From Acanthamoeba lenticulata (taxonomy: Eukaryota > Discosea > Longamoebia > Acanthamoebidae), in the NCBI GenBank assembly GCA_002179805.1, contig NAVB01002611.1:1-19448 (forward strand): a DNA stretch of 19,448 nucleotides, read 5' to 3'. A program made the translations under genes and the position numbers. The notes beneath the pieces are model-generated. The model ran no database searches. It had not been told where the DNA came from and worked only from the letters and a program-made list of their open reading frames with translations. This document shows, one piece after another, positions 1-13,265 of the stretch; positions within the stretch are counted from its first letter, which is position 1; every line of letters starts with the position of its first letter.

Positions 1-35
1 TTTTTTTTTTTTTTTTTGACTTCACGACTCGGCAG

Positions 36-332
36 GCATCGACTCCAAGGTGGCGTCGTCGTCGATGATCCTCAACCCTGAGCACCGGCAGCTGACCCTG
101 GCCATCAGCGGCCCGACCCACCAGCAGCAGCCCCGTACGTGCCTGCCCGCCCCGCCCACGAAAACATCGACACCCGCACGCACGCGCGAGTCGGGCTGAC
201 GCAAACGCACGCGCAACCACAGCGTTTGAGTGGACCGACCAGTGGAAGGACGTGCACGAAGGCCAGCCGACGGTCTGGAATTTCGATTGGCTCGTCGTGG
301 CCTCGGACATGCCGCACGCCAGCACGCGTTGA
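36..332 (+). CDS. 3' end of an unidentified protein gene (partial, two exons visible)
   Basis: Two exons can be read, 36-134 and 223-332, ending at TGA 330-332. The first follows a run of 17 T and a CAG (positions 1-35), which looks like a pyrimidine tract and splice acceptor, so the gene begins to the left of the window. The intron 135-222 starts GTACGT and ends CACAG, and the phases fit (C joined to CG). The visible tail is about 68 residues and contains the stretches MILNPEHRQLTLAISG and PFEWTDQWKDVHEG. It is rich in Trp, and I do not recognise a family. The ILNPEHRQLTLAI part vaguely recalls the strand before the oxyanion loop of class 3 lipases, but no catalytic residue is visible. The gene converges on the LRR gene, with 104 bp between the stop codons. 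Confidence 0.55.
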
Positions 333-436
333 CGAGGCCTCAACGTTGTGGGCGTGCAGACTGCAATCTTGCAACATTTTAAACAATTTAAACAATTTAA
401 ATTAAATTAAATGTGCAGCACGGATCATGTAATGGC
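333..436. other. Short AT-rich gap between convergent genes
   Basis: This 104-bp gap separates two convergent stop codons. Its right part (about 375-411) is almost pure A/T, with repeated TTTAAA and ATTTAAATTAAATT units that read similarly on both strands. It stands out against the GC-rich surroundings and probably supplies the polyadenylation and termination signals for both genes. Confidence 0.5.
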
Positions 437-3400
437 TCAGTAGATGACATCCTCGGCGGACAGGGTCGGCAGGAGGCCGACGGCGAGGTCGCGGCGCGCC
501 AGCCGGATCAACGGGCTGATGGTGTTGGGCGGAAGCATGGCGTCGTGAATGATCTCGACGCGCAAGTCGGGCCGTGTGGCCAGCCCGCGTTGAACCTGCG
601 CCACACCGCCCAGAGTGAGACACGTGGTCTCTGGCGTGGTCAAGCGCCTTGCATGTGCGTGTGTAAGCGAGTCAGAGTCCACCACGTACATCACGGACCG
701 TCTCGAGGTGGCGAAATGGAGTTGAGTCCGGCAGATCGAGGAGCCACCCGCACAGCCCGAGCTGCTTCAACGTCTGCGCTTCCTCCCCTCATTGTGTCAG
801 CAAGCAAAGGAGGAAGAAGAAGAAGAAGAAGAAAGAGGAAGAGGAGGAGGAGGAGGAGGGCCAAAAGAAGAGGATACGACACGGTGGATTCCCGGGTGGT
901 CGCCCACCCCAGTACTAACACCGCCTGGCGCAGCTTAACTTCGCTGTTCGGATGGGAAGCGGTGCTTTCTGCGCAGTATGGCCGTATCCGACAGCGGACG
1001 GTGGTAGCGTCCGGCTGACGTCAAAGGCAGAGCGACAACGACGATGACGACGACGATGGAGAAGAAGACGGTACCGGGGGAAGGTGCGTCGCCAGCGCAA
1101 ACGCAAAGGAGGGCCGATAGCCCGCTCGACAGCGATAGAGTTGGCCGAAAACTGGGAAGTAATAGTATCGGTGATGCGCCTTGGACTCGATGTGGAACTT
1201 GCGGCTCAGTTCGGTGATGCTCGCATCCTGCGAGAGGTCCAGCAGTTCCTGTGGGAGAGAGGACGTGGTGGTGGTGATGTTGTTGTTGTCAACATGAGTG
1301 AGAGCCAAGAAGCGAGAGATGACGAAGAAGGAGGCGGACCAGCTCAGAGGCGGAGAGGTAAGCAAAGAAGTGGGCCACCTCGAGATCATAGAAGGTGATG
1401 CCGTTGAGCCACAGGCGGCGCAGGCGCGGCAGCAGGCTCAGCGCGCATTCATGGGCCGTGGGGTTAGTGGGCTTGGACGGCATCGCCCCTGTGATGGTCA
1501 TGACCCATGATGATGATGATGATGATGACGATGAAAGGAAGAATGAGGAAGATAACGCCGACAATGCGGGGAAGAGGTTCCTCACCAGCGTAGGGGTGGG
1601 TGATGTCGATGAAGAGGCCCAGCACTTGGTCGCCAGAGACCTCCAGCTCGGTCAGCGTCTCGCCCAGGCGCACAAACAAGCGGCGCAGCTGCGCGCCACA
1701 CAAGAGGAGGAGGAAGGAGGAGAAAGTGAGAGACGAAGCCGGCAGTGAGGCCCAGACTGACCGCGCTGGGCCATCGTGAAATGGAGCGCCGGGCCACAAG
1801 CGTACTTCACGATCAAAGTTCGTGGGAACGGAGGCCTGTTCGATGTGCAGCCGGGCCAGAGGCATGGGCGGCGCGTCGTAGTCGCTGTCTGACGTGTCGC
1901 CCGGCGCGCCCGCGTCGGAGAGCGTCACCTTGGGCAGCCAGAGGGCGCTGGTCAGGGCCACCGCCCTGAGGCCGCCGTGCGCGGCCAGCAGGTCCTGCAA
2001 GCGCGCATCGAGCTGGCTCGTGTCCAGCTTCACGGTGAGGTCGGCGTAGGCCAGCTGCGGCATGGGCACGCTCAGGAGCTGCTGCAGGACGAGCATGGTG
2101 CGGTCCTCGGGCGAGATGGTTGCGCTGCGCAAGGACAGGTGGGTCAGGCTGGACGCGTCCTGTCCGGGGCATGCATCGTCGGCGACGACACCGGCTTTGG
2201 CGTCAACTGGTTCTTTGGGGGCGACTCGCTTGTTGTTCTTCTTGCGCTTGGCCTGCTCAAACTGGCTCTGCTTCTTGTTCTTGTTGCTGGCTTTTCCCTT
2301 CTTGTGCGCAGCGCCAACAGTCGCCGGCGCAGGCGCACGAATCTCACATTGGTCCAGCACCAGCCTCTGAAGTAGCACCAAAAAACACGTCAATTATTTC
2401 ATAAATAATAATAATTATAAATATTATAAAATAAAGTATAAACAACATATTTATAATCATACGAGAATCAATCTACCTCGAGGCGCGTGCTGTGGGTCAG
2501 GATGTGGATCAGCGCCGTGAGCTCAATCGGATTGCGGCTGGGGGAAGGGAACGTGAGTGATGGCCTGATGAGGGAGAGCGAGGCGAGGAGGCAAGAGGGA
2601 GCCCTTGCGCGCGCGCACATACCTCAGGTTGAGCTGTGCCAACTGCGGGAGCGAAGTCGGGAGAGCATCCAAGAGCAGAGGCACAGCGTCGCCGGTCACC
2701 GCGGTCAGGTCGAGGCTGAGGAGGTGGGTCAACTGGCACAGTTCACGGACCACCGGCGCCAGCAGGAAGCAGTTGTGCAGCCGCAGGTCGCGCAAGTGCT
2801 GCCACCTGCCGTCCGACAGGTTGATCAACAAGCAGAAGCAGCAGACGAGACCCAGACAGGGGCGGGCGCGTACAGGGGCTCCTTGCTCTTTTGGCTCGAC
2901 GAGAAGATGGTCTGCAGCTTGGCCTGGGACAGGTCGAGCGTGTGTATGGAGACGTTGTTCTTGGCCAGGTGCCGCGCCAGGTTGGGCGAGACCTCGAGGC
3001 AGCCCTGTCCCGTTCCCTCGCCCCGCTTCAGTCACACAACGACCGTCGTTGCTGGAACGCGTTCATCACACGTACGCGGAGCCCGAGGCTCTGGAGCGAA
3101 GTCAGCTTGTTGAGGACGGCGATCAGGGACTTGTCGCTGACGTCAAAGAGTCCCGACAAGTCTGCGGGTCGAGTGTTTGTCGACAAGTGAGACAGGCGCC
3201 GACGGTCGACCTGGAGATCGTCGCAACGAGCGAACAGTCGCACCGAGAGACTGCAGCTGCGCGCAGCCGCTGAGCTGGGCGATGGACTTGTCGGTCAGCT
3301 GGGCGCAGTCCGCCAGCGAGATCCTGCGCACGGTCTGTCGCAGGACGGGGTTGGCCAACAGGAGCAGCAAATGCTCCTCGGACAGCTCCGTGCAGCCGCT

Positions 3401-4069
3401 CAGGTCCAGCTGGCGCGCGGCAGGCCCCGACATCAGGTGCCAGAGAAGCGGAAAAACAGCCAGGAACGTTCACCGAGAAGAAAGTGTACCACGTCGAGTT
3501 CCGGGCAGGACGCGTGAACGGTCCTGATGAGTTCATCAAGCGTGATGATGGGGTAATTGCCCGCCCTCTTAACGCCAACAAATGGCGCCACATCGGCATA
3601 GGTGAAGACGCTCCTGCCCGCCACGAATTCCTCAACTGTATGTGCGTGCGCGTGTGTTGTGGCAGAAACGGTCCAGGTGAAGGGGCGATGGCCATTTGAC
3701 AATCGCTCATGTGGATGACCTCTGGTGTTGTGAACAACGCACCGGCGTGGCGAGAGATGAGAGCCCCGCGGCACAGAAGCAGCGACCAGAGGCGGTCTTT
3801 GAGCTCCGGCAAGAGCGGGGCAAGCTTGACACGATTCCGCTCAGCCACCTCGCCACTGAGAGGTGAGAACAAAAACACGGGTTTCAGAAAGAGGCCACAC
3901 AAGGGGGGTGCAGAATGCGTTCATACGTGAGCAGGAGGGCGAGGCGCTCCAGGCATAGCGTAATGAGACTGCTCGCAGAGCGACCCACCGTGAAGTGCTG
4001 CCACGAGGGGTCCTCCGGGTCGGCACAGTCCCAGGGCGTGACCATGTTATACTCCCGGTACGGATCCAT
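437..4069 (-). CDS. Leucine-rich-repeat (AMN1/RNI-like) protein, 14 exons, 5S gene in intron 12
   Basis: Exons, 5' to 3': 4069-3927, 3855-3743, 3635-3490, 3409-3244, 3161-3076, 3004-2874, 2805-2623, 2537-2477, 2366-1806, 1688-1586, 1488-1379, 1248-1075, 773-690, 628-437. All phases join, giving 751 codons (750 aa). Residues 1-134 hold a helical region (LITLCLERLALLL, LLPELKDRLWSLLL) of the kind that precedes repeats in amoebal LRR proteins. From about residue 131 cysteine-type LRRs follow, e.g. LDVLDLSGCTELSEEHL, RRISLADCAQLTDKSI and LQSLDLSGLFDVSDKSL, as in AMN1 and F-box LRR proteins. A Lys-rich, NLS-like insert lies near residues 364-398. The repeats suggest a protein-binding scaffold, perhaps a ubiquitin-ligase adaptor, but no F-box is clear. 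The weakest joins are exon 2/3, where another donor at 3714 is possible, the donor after exon 11 (GTGGCC), and exon 13/14. Confidence 0.8.
806..860. repeat. GA-rich simple repeat (polypyrimidine on the minus strand)
   Basis: The plus strand runs as AGGAAGAAGAAG and GAGGAGGAGG units with almost no C or T. On the minus strand it is a long C/T tract lying between the 5S terminator and the acceptor at 774. It can serve as the pyrimidine tract of LRR intron 12. Confidence 0.7.
863..866 (-). terminator. RNA polymerase III terminator of the 5S gene
   Basis: Four T residues lie on the minus strand (AAAA on the plus strand), starting five nucleotides past the 3' end of the 5S sequence. A run of four or more T just after the gene is the standard Pol III stop signal. 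The run is of minimal length and is followed by GG. Confidence 0.75.
871..989 (-). rRNA. 5S ribosomal RNA, complete
   Basis: On the minus strand the 119-nt sequence begins GGATACGGCCATACTGCGCA and ends CACCGTGTCGTATCCT. Its ends pair to form helix I (GGATACGGC with GTCGTATCC, including one G-U pair). The conserved loop-B/C region CCCATCCGAACAGCGAAGTT and the box C-like region GCGCCAGGCGGTGTTAGTAC are intact, and a T run follows. The length and sequence match a functional eukaryotic 5S, very close to the Acanthamoeba 5S I recall. It is transcribed by Pol III through internal TFIIIA/TFIIIC promoter elements and forms part of the large ribosomal subunit. It lies entirely within intron 12 (1074-774) of the LRR gene, in the same orientation. 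Confidence 0.97.
1016..1023. promoter_or_regulatory. TGACGTCA palindrome just upstream of the 5S gene
   Basis: A perfect CRE/ATF-type octamer lies 27-34 bp upstream of the first 5S nucleotide, inside the LRR intron. It could be an upstream 5S element, a bZIP site or chance. It is one of six copies in the window. Confidence 0.35.
2367..2476 (-). other. Unusually AT-rich intron (LRR intron 8)
   Basis: This 110-nt intron (donor GTAGAT, acceptor TTCAG) is mostly A/T between 2391 and 2462, with repeated ATAAT and TATAAA units. The introns around it are GC-rich. It has no reading frame or recognisable element. Confidence 0.6.
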
Positions 4070-4168
4070 CGCCACGCCGCAAGTTGAAGTGCAGCTAAAG
4101 CTTTCTTTCTCTTGGAAGGAAAAAATGAAACATAAAATGAAAACAAAACAAAACGCAACCAGAAAACG
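4070..4168. promoter_or_regulatory. Short divergent promoter between the LRR and membrane-protein genes
   Basis: Only 99 bp separate the two start codons. The right half (about 4118-4165) is A-rich on the plus strand, with TATA-like CATAAAATG near 4129 and a run of AAAC units. No long separate promoter can fit, so the two genes probably share this region, with short 5' UTRs. Confidence 0.5.
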
Positions 4169-5108
4169 ATGAAGGTGCACCTGGCCGCAGCAGTACTTGT
4201 TCTGCTGGTGGCAGTAGGTTGGTGTGTCGATGTAGAACGAACGATACCGCGCAGAGGCAACGTTCCACGCGAGTTCGAAGATCGGGGGACCCTTGTGGCG
4301 GGGCGACTCAAGCGGAGCGAGCAACTGGTGCTGGGAAGCTCCACTGGCGCATCGTATAACATCGTCGGTCTTCGCCCAGGCGCTTCCTACGAAGTTCGCA
4401 TCTCCTACCCTGCCACCGTACGGTCCCCTTTCCCCGTTGCGTTCCAGCACTTGAGCGCTCAATCGTGAGGTGACCTCACAACCCTGCTTGTGGTGGGCAG
4501 AACCCAGCCACGTTCACCGTGATGTTCGGGCCAAGTGAGGACGAGGACAGCGACAATGAAGACAGCTCTGCCGAAGCCCGCAGCAGCGGGTCGAGCCGAT
4601 CGCTGCTTAACGTCGTACAGCGCAGGTTCACTACCCCCGTCACGATCTCGGGCTCCGACGGCGGGCGAGTGCCTTTGCCAGAGTCCTCCGAGGACGGCAG
4701 CGGGTTGGCCATGTTTGTTTGGGCTGAGCGCGAGGGCGTCATCGCCCCGGGCGTGAGGGACAGCGGCATCGTCACCTACAACATTGGTTCCATTTCTCCT
4801 CTTCTTCCTTTCTCCCTTTTTGGCCTGGCTGCTGACTTGCTGCCCCGCGGCATGGTCGCAGTGGTGGAGGAGTTGGTACTTCAGCAGTACGGCGGCCTGC
4901 CGGGCGGGACTCTGGGTGTGGCGGCTACTGCAGTTGCGCTGCTTGTTCTCGCTGCCTACGCCGCCACCAAGCTGCGCCGCGTCCTCCTTCTCCGTGCTCG
5001 CTGTACGCACCCATGCACCCTGCTCGTGCGTGCCGTTGTGGCACAAGACTTTTCGACAACTCACTCACTTCCTTCGATGCTCACAACGCAGCCACAAAAC
5101 GCCACTAG
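4169..5108 (+). CDS. Type I single-pass membrane protein of the secretory pathway, possibly plant Expp1-like
   Basis: Exons 4169-4417, 4501-4786, 4862-5002 and 5092-5108 join in phase and give 230 aa. Residues 1 to about 19 are a signal peptide (MKVHLAAAVLVLLVAVGWC). A predicted lumenal domain follows, with the motif GLRPGASYEVRISYPAT joined across intron 1 to NPATFTVMFG, an acidic Ser-rich loop, and VWAEREGVIAPGV joined across intron 2 at TYNI/VVEEL. One transmembrane helix (about GVAATAVALLVLAAYAA) precedes a short basic tail ending RARSTKRH. The order of motifs resembles, from memory, small eukaryotic proteins annotated as Expp1 in plants; their function is not known to me. Donors GTACGG and GTACGC are typical of the window, while the intron-2 donor GTTCCA is weak. 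Reading through intron 2 in frame is possible. Confidence 0.7.
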
Positions 5109-5339
5109 GCCTCTGCTGTATTCTCCTGAGGCCTTGTCGCCCGAGATCAGCTGGAACGAAAATAAAAATAAAAAATTAAATAAACATTTTAGGGAGAAAA
5201 AGTCATTACAAAAATCGGCCAAAATTGAGTCGAGTAGAGTCCCTTCAACTCCATGCACCTCACCTACAAACATGCTGCACTGTATGTATTTCTACGCTTT
5301 TCTTTGCGCAAATGGACGCATACACAACAACAAGAGTAT
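5109..5339. other. Intergenic gap between convergent genes, with AATAAA signals
   Basis: This 231-bp gap holds three AATAAA hexamers on the plus strand (5161-5166, 5167-5172, 5179-5184), 53-76 bp past the membrane-protein stop. They are good candidates for its poly(A) signal. I see no gene here. Confidence 0.5.
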
Positions 5340-7433
5340 TCAGTTGGCCAGGGGGCCCTTCTGGTGGTACGGGTAGGGGGTCCGTCGTGGGCCGGCGCGC
5401 TGCTGGTAGGCCGCCTGCGGGACGTTCCCACGTTAGCCACCTACCGACGAGTGCGTTGCCGCCGCCGCCGCCACCGCCGCAGCCCACCTACGGCGTTGGG
5501 GAAGAAGACCACTATCACGTGGCAGGTGGGAAGAAGAGGAGGAACTGTCGGTCGGCCAGCCAGCGGGGCAGGCGGGAGCGCGATTGGAGTAGCGAAGGGA
5601 GGGAGCAAGCACGCACCTGCGGCCAATACTGCCTGCCGTCGGGTCCCTGGGTCGGCTGGATCATGTGAACGTGCTGCAGCTCCTGTCCTCCCCCCCCCCC
5701 ACAACCACAATGGTGAGTAACCTCCTTGCGGGGTAAGGCGCGAGAAGGCGGTACCTCTTGCGGGGTGGGCTCACGGACCTGCGGCGCGACGGCCGCAGCC
5801 TGAGTGTACTGCAGCGAGTTATAGAATTGATGCGCCTGCAGGCCATTGATTGCCATTCACAGGTCAGACACACTATGACCCGGACGAGAGCACAGATGAG
5901 GGGAATTGGGGGGGCGAGGGGCAGCACCTGTTGGGCGGTCATCATGTATTGTACAGGTTGCCAGGCGCCCTGCGGGCCGACGGGCATCATCACCTGCACG
6001 GGGAAGAGGGCTTGCTGCCGGCCTCCCCTGCCCCCCGCGCCCATGCCCTGCATGCCCCCGCCTGTCCGCCCCCCAAGCAGAGAAAGAGAGAAAGGGATGC
6101 TGACGTCAGCATGCTGACGTCACAACGGCTCCCGCGGGTTTTCCGAGGCCGGGAGGGGGAAGGGAAGCGCGTACGAGGGCCACGGCCAGAGAGCTTCTGG
6201 TGGTGCTGGTGCTGATGGTGCTGGTGGTGCTGGTGATGCAGATGCTGCGCGTGCTGCGGGTGCTGTTGCTGCTGCTGCTTCTTCTTCTTGTTGGAGGGCT
6301 TCTTGCCGTAGTTGCACTGAATCCGAACACCGCAGATGGGCGCGCCGTTGAGGGTGGTGATGGCGCGCGCGGCCGAGTTCTCGCCGGCGTCGGTGTCGTC
6401 GTAGTAGATGAAGCCGAAGCCGCGGAGCTGGCCCTGGTTGCGCGGGAGGTTGACGCTCATGACGGTGCCAAACTCCTCGAACTTGGCGATGACCTCGCTC
6501 TCGGTGAGGGCCTCGCTCTCCATGGGCTCGAACTGGATGTGGACGCAGTGCCGCTGGTAGTTGGCGTCGCCCCAGCCGATGCGGATGGCCCGCGAGCCCA
6601 GGACCTTGTTGTTCATCTCGCGCTTGGCCATCTCGGCGTGCTTGCGGTGGCGGAAGCGCACGAAGCCGTAGTTGCGGTTCTTAACAAAGGTCTCCTCCTC
6701 GTAGATGGGCCCGAACTGGCGGAAGACGTCGCGCAGCTGCGCCGACGTGATGGTCGGGTCGAGGTCGCCGATGAACAGGTTGGTGTTCTTCTGCGCCCAC
6801 CCGATCCTGATCGCGCGCCCGCCCACCACCTGCCGATGCATCGCCTTCTTGGCCGCGCCGGCGTCTTCTCGCGACTTGAGGAGGACGAAGCCGTAGCCCA
6901 GTGAGTAATTGGTCACGCGGTCGCGCTTGATCTCGACGCTGATGACGCCAAAGGGGTCGAAGGCCTCGCGCAACTGGTCCTCACTGAGGCCGCGCGCAAG
7001 ATCACCGATGAACAGACAACCTGCGCCACGCCCCCGGGTTCCTCGAATCAACTACGAGCCGTCCGCATCGTTTCGTGGGCGAAAAACGAAAGCGAAAACG
7101 AAAAACGCAAAAGAACGAAAGCGACGTACGTTCGTCATCTTCGAACTCGCCTGCTTCAGGCAGGGACTCGAGCGAGCCGCTCGAAAGCTCCCCATCTAAA
7201 AATAATAATGAATTAATAAAGGAAAATAAAGTGGAGTCAGGAAAAAACGTAGATGAGAAGAGATGAAAAGAGACACAGTGAGGGGGGAGGCAAAAGATCG
7301 AAAGCGAGCGGCTACCGTGGTGGTAATGGTGAGCGACCTCGCCTTCGCTGGAAAGCGAGACTGCCGAGTTAAACGCGTTAGCGAGCGCGTTTTCGTCGGC
7401 ACTAGAAAGAATCGTAGAAGTGTCGGCCATCAT
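5340..7433 (-). CDS. RNA-binding protein with three RRM domains and a Gln/His/Gly-rich tail
   Basis: Exons 7433-7316, 7195-7130, 7020-6175, 6061-5928, 5835-5755, 5682-5617 and 5414-5340 join in phase, giving 461 aa. RRM1 (about 63-136), RRM2 (142-211) and RRM3 (220-299) show RNP2 (LFIGDL, LFIGDL, VHIQF) and RNP1 (LGYGFVLL, NYGFVRF, GFGFIYY). RRM1 and RRM2 both end in a (G/S)RAIRIGW motif, which suggests duplication. A basic KKPSNKKKK stretch and a Gln/His tract (about 310-336) follow, then a low-complexity tail rich in Gly, Gln, Pro and Tyr. The three-RRM order with a Q-rich tail recalls TIA-1/Nam8-type mRNA-binding and splicing factors, but I cannot assign an orthologue. The start is ATG ATG at 7433/7430. 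The last intron (202 nt) is long for this window and might hide an alternative exon. Confidence 0.85.
5690..5700. repeat. 11-base C homopolymer at an intron 3' end
   Basis: Eleven C in a row on the plus strand form a G11 tract on the minus strand. It lies seven bases before the acceptor of RRM-gene exon 6, where a pyrimidine tract is expected. Homopolymer length may be uncertain in the assembly, but it falls in the intron and does not affect the reading frame. Confidence 0.8.
6101..6122. repeat. 22-bp perfect palindrome made of two TGACGTCA octamers
   Basis: TGACGTCA (6101-6108) and TGACGTCA (6115-6122) flank the six-base palindrome GCATGC, so all 22 bp are self-complementary. It lies in intron 3 of the RRM gene, about 40 nt before the acceptor. 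Confidence 0.9.
6200..6300. repeat. Trinucleotide-rich tract coding for Gln/His in the RRM protein
   Basis: The plus strand is dominated by GGTGCTGGTGGTGCT and GTTGCTGCTGCTGC units. On the minus strand these code for CAC/CAT/CAG/CAA codons (His/Gln) and neighbouring Lys codons. It is a coding microsatellite that may vary in length between strains. Confidence 0.75.
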
Positions 7434-7957
7434 GATGGTGTAGAAAAGGCAGAGGGAAGAGCTGAACAGATGAAGCTGGGTTGTTGGGGAAGAAAAGATG
7501 TGTCGCAATCGAGGCAGAAGTCGATGACGCGAGAAGACCAAAAAGGGGCAAAAAAAAGACTTCAAAAAGACAAAAAGGTCGAGGGCTCGCAAGATGTGAA
7601 GCCCTCACCCAAGACTGCGCGCGTTGGAACTCGAGACGAAAGCACACGAGGCGAACCACAACAACCGGGCCAGGAAAGTGCAAAGCCCAAAACCTAAAAA
7701 TCCCAAAACAAAGAGTCAAAATAAAAATCCAGTTAATAAAGGCCCCTCGCCAATCCCCGCACTCCGTTGACCAGGAATGGCAGGCATGCGGAGCTCCGCA
7801 TCTGTTGGGCGAGGAGACAACACCAAAAGCATGCCATAAAAACAAAAATAATAAGACTTCTTCCCCACATAAGTAATATCACCGCATTTTTGTTAAATTC
7901 AGAATAAAAATAATTACACTCTTGTCCTTGTTGCTTCTTCTTTGCACAAGCAACGCT
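7434..7957. other. 524-bp intergenic region between SMC3 and the RRM gene
   Basis: The two genes run in tandem on the minus strand, so this region must hold the SMC3 3' end and the RRM gene promoter and leader. Just before the RRM start the minus strand is rich in TTC/CTC. Next to SMC3 it is A/T-rich. A 16-bp palindrome lies at 7786-7801. Open frames on both strands here have low-complexity products, and I see no gene, tRNA or snRNA. Confidence 0.6.
7786..7801. repeat. 16-bp perfect palindrome in intergenic DNA
   Basis: ATGCGGAGCTCCGCAT reads the same on both strands. It has no loop, so it is more likely a dimeric protein-binding site than an RNA hairpin. It lies about 350 bp upstream of the RRM gene start codon. 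Confidence 0.85.
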
Positions 7958-13127
<5,170 letters not shown>

Positions 13128-13265
13128 GGTCGGTTGGCTGGATTATCTGCTGGCCTGCTTTCCCGCCAAGAGAAACCTGTTGGCGCCAAATTGCCACAGC
13201 GTTGTTCCACGAATTATGAACTGCTTTCTAGGAAACCGTTAAAAATTTTAGCGGATCAAAGACAA
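13128..13265. promoter_or_regulatory. Short divergent promoter between SMC3 and the SR-like gene
   Basis: 138 bp lie between the SMC3 ATG and the first usable Met of the plus-strand gene. The plus-strand frame stays open through this region and into SMC3 exon 1, so the true start could be further left. I see no clear TATA box; the TAAAAATTTTAG stretch near 13240-13252 is the only A/T-rich part. Confidence 0.4.

Noticed and set aside
1..17. Run of 17 T as a possible reverse-oriented poly(A) tail of a retro-inserted sequence
   Set aside because: It is followed within 20 bases by CAG and an open frame that splices in phase, so it fits a pyrimidine tract. No target-site duplication can be seen at the window edge.
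691..921. Minus-strand frame with a Leu-rich hydrophobic stretch, like a membrane segment
   Set aside because: It runs through the 5S rRNA and the CTT/CTC polypyrimidine tract, so the Leu run is an artefact of the repeat.
6200..6904. Plus-strand open frame of about 234 codons
   Set aside because: It is antisense to the three RRM domains. The Leu/Val runs mirror the CAG/CAC and GAG/AAC codons on the minus strand.
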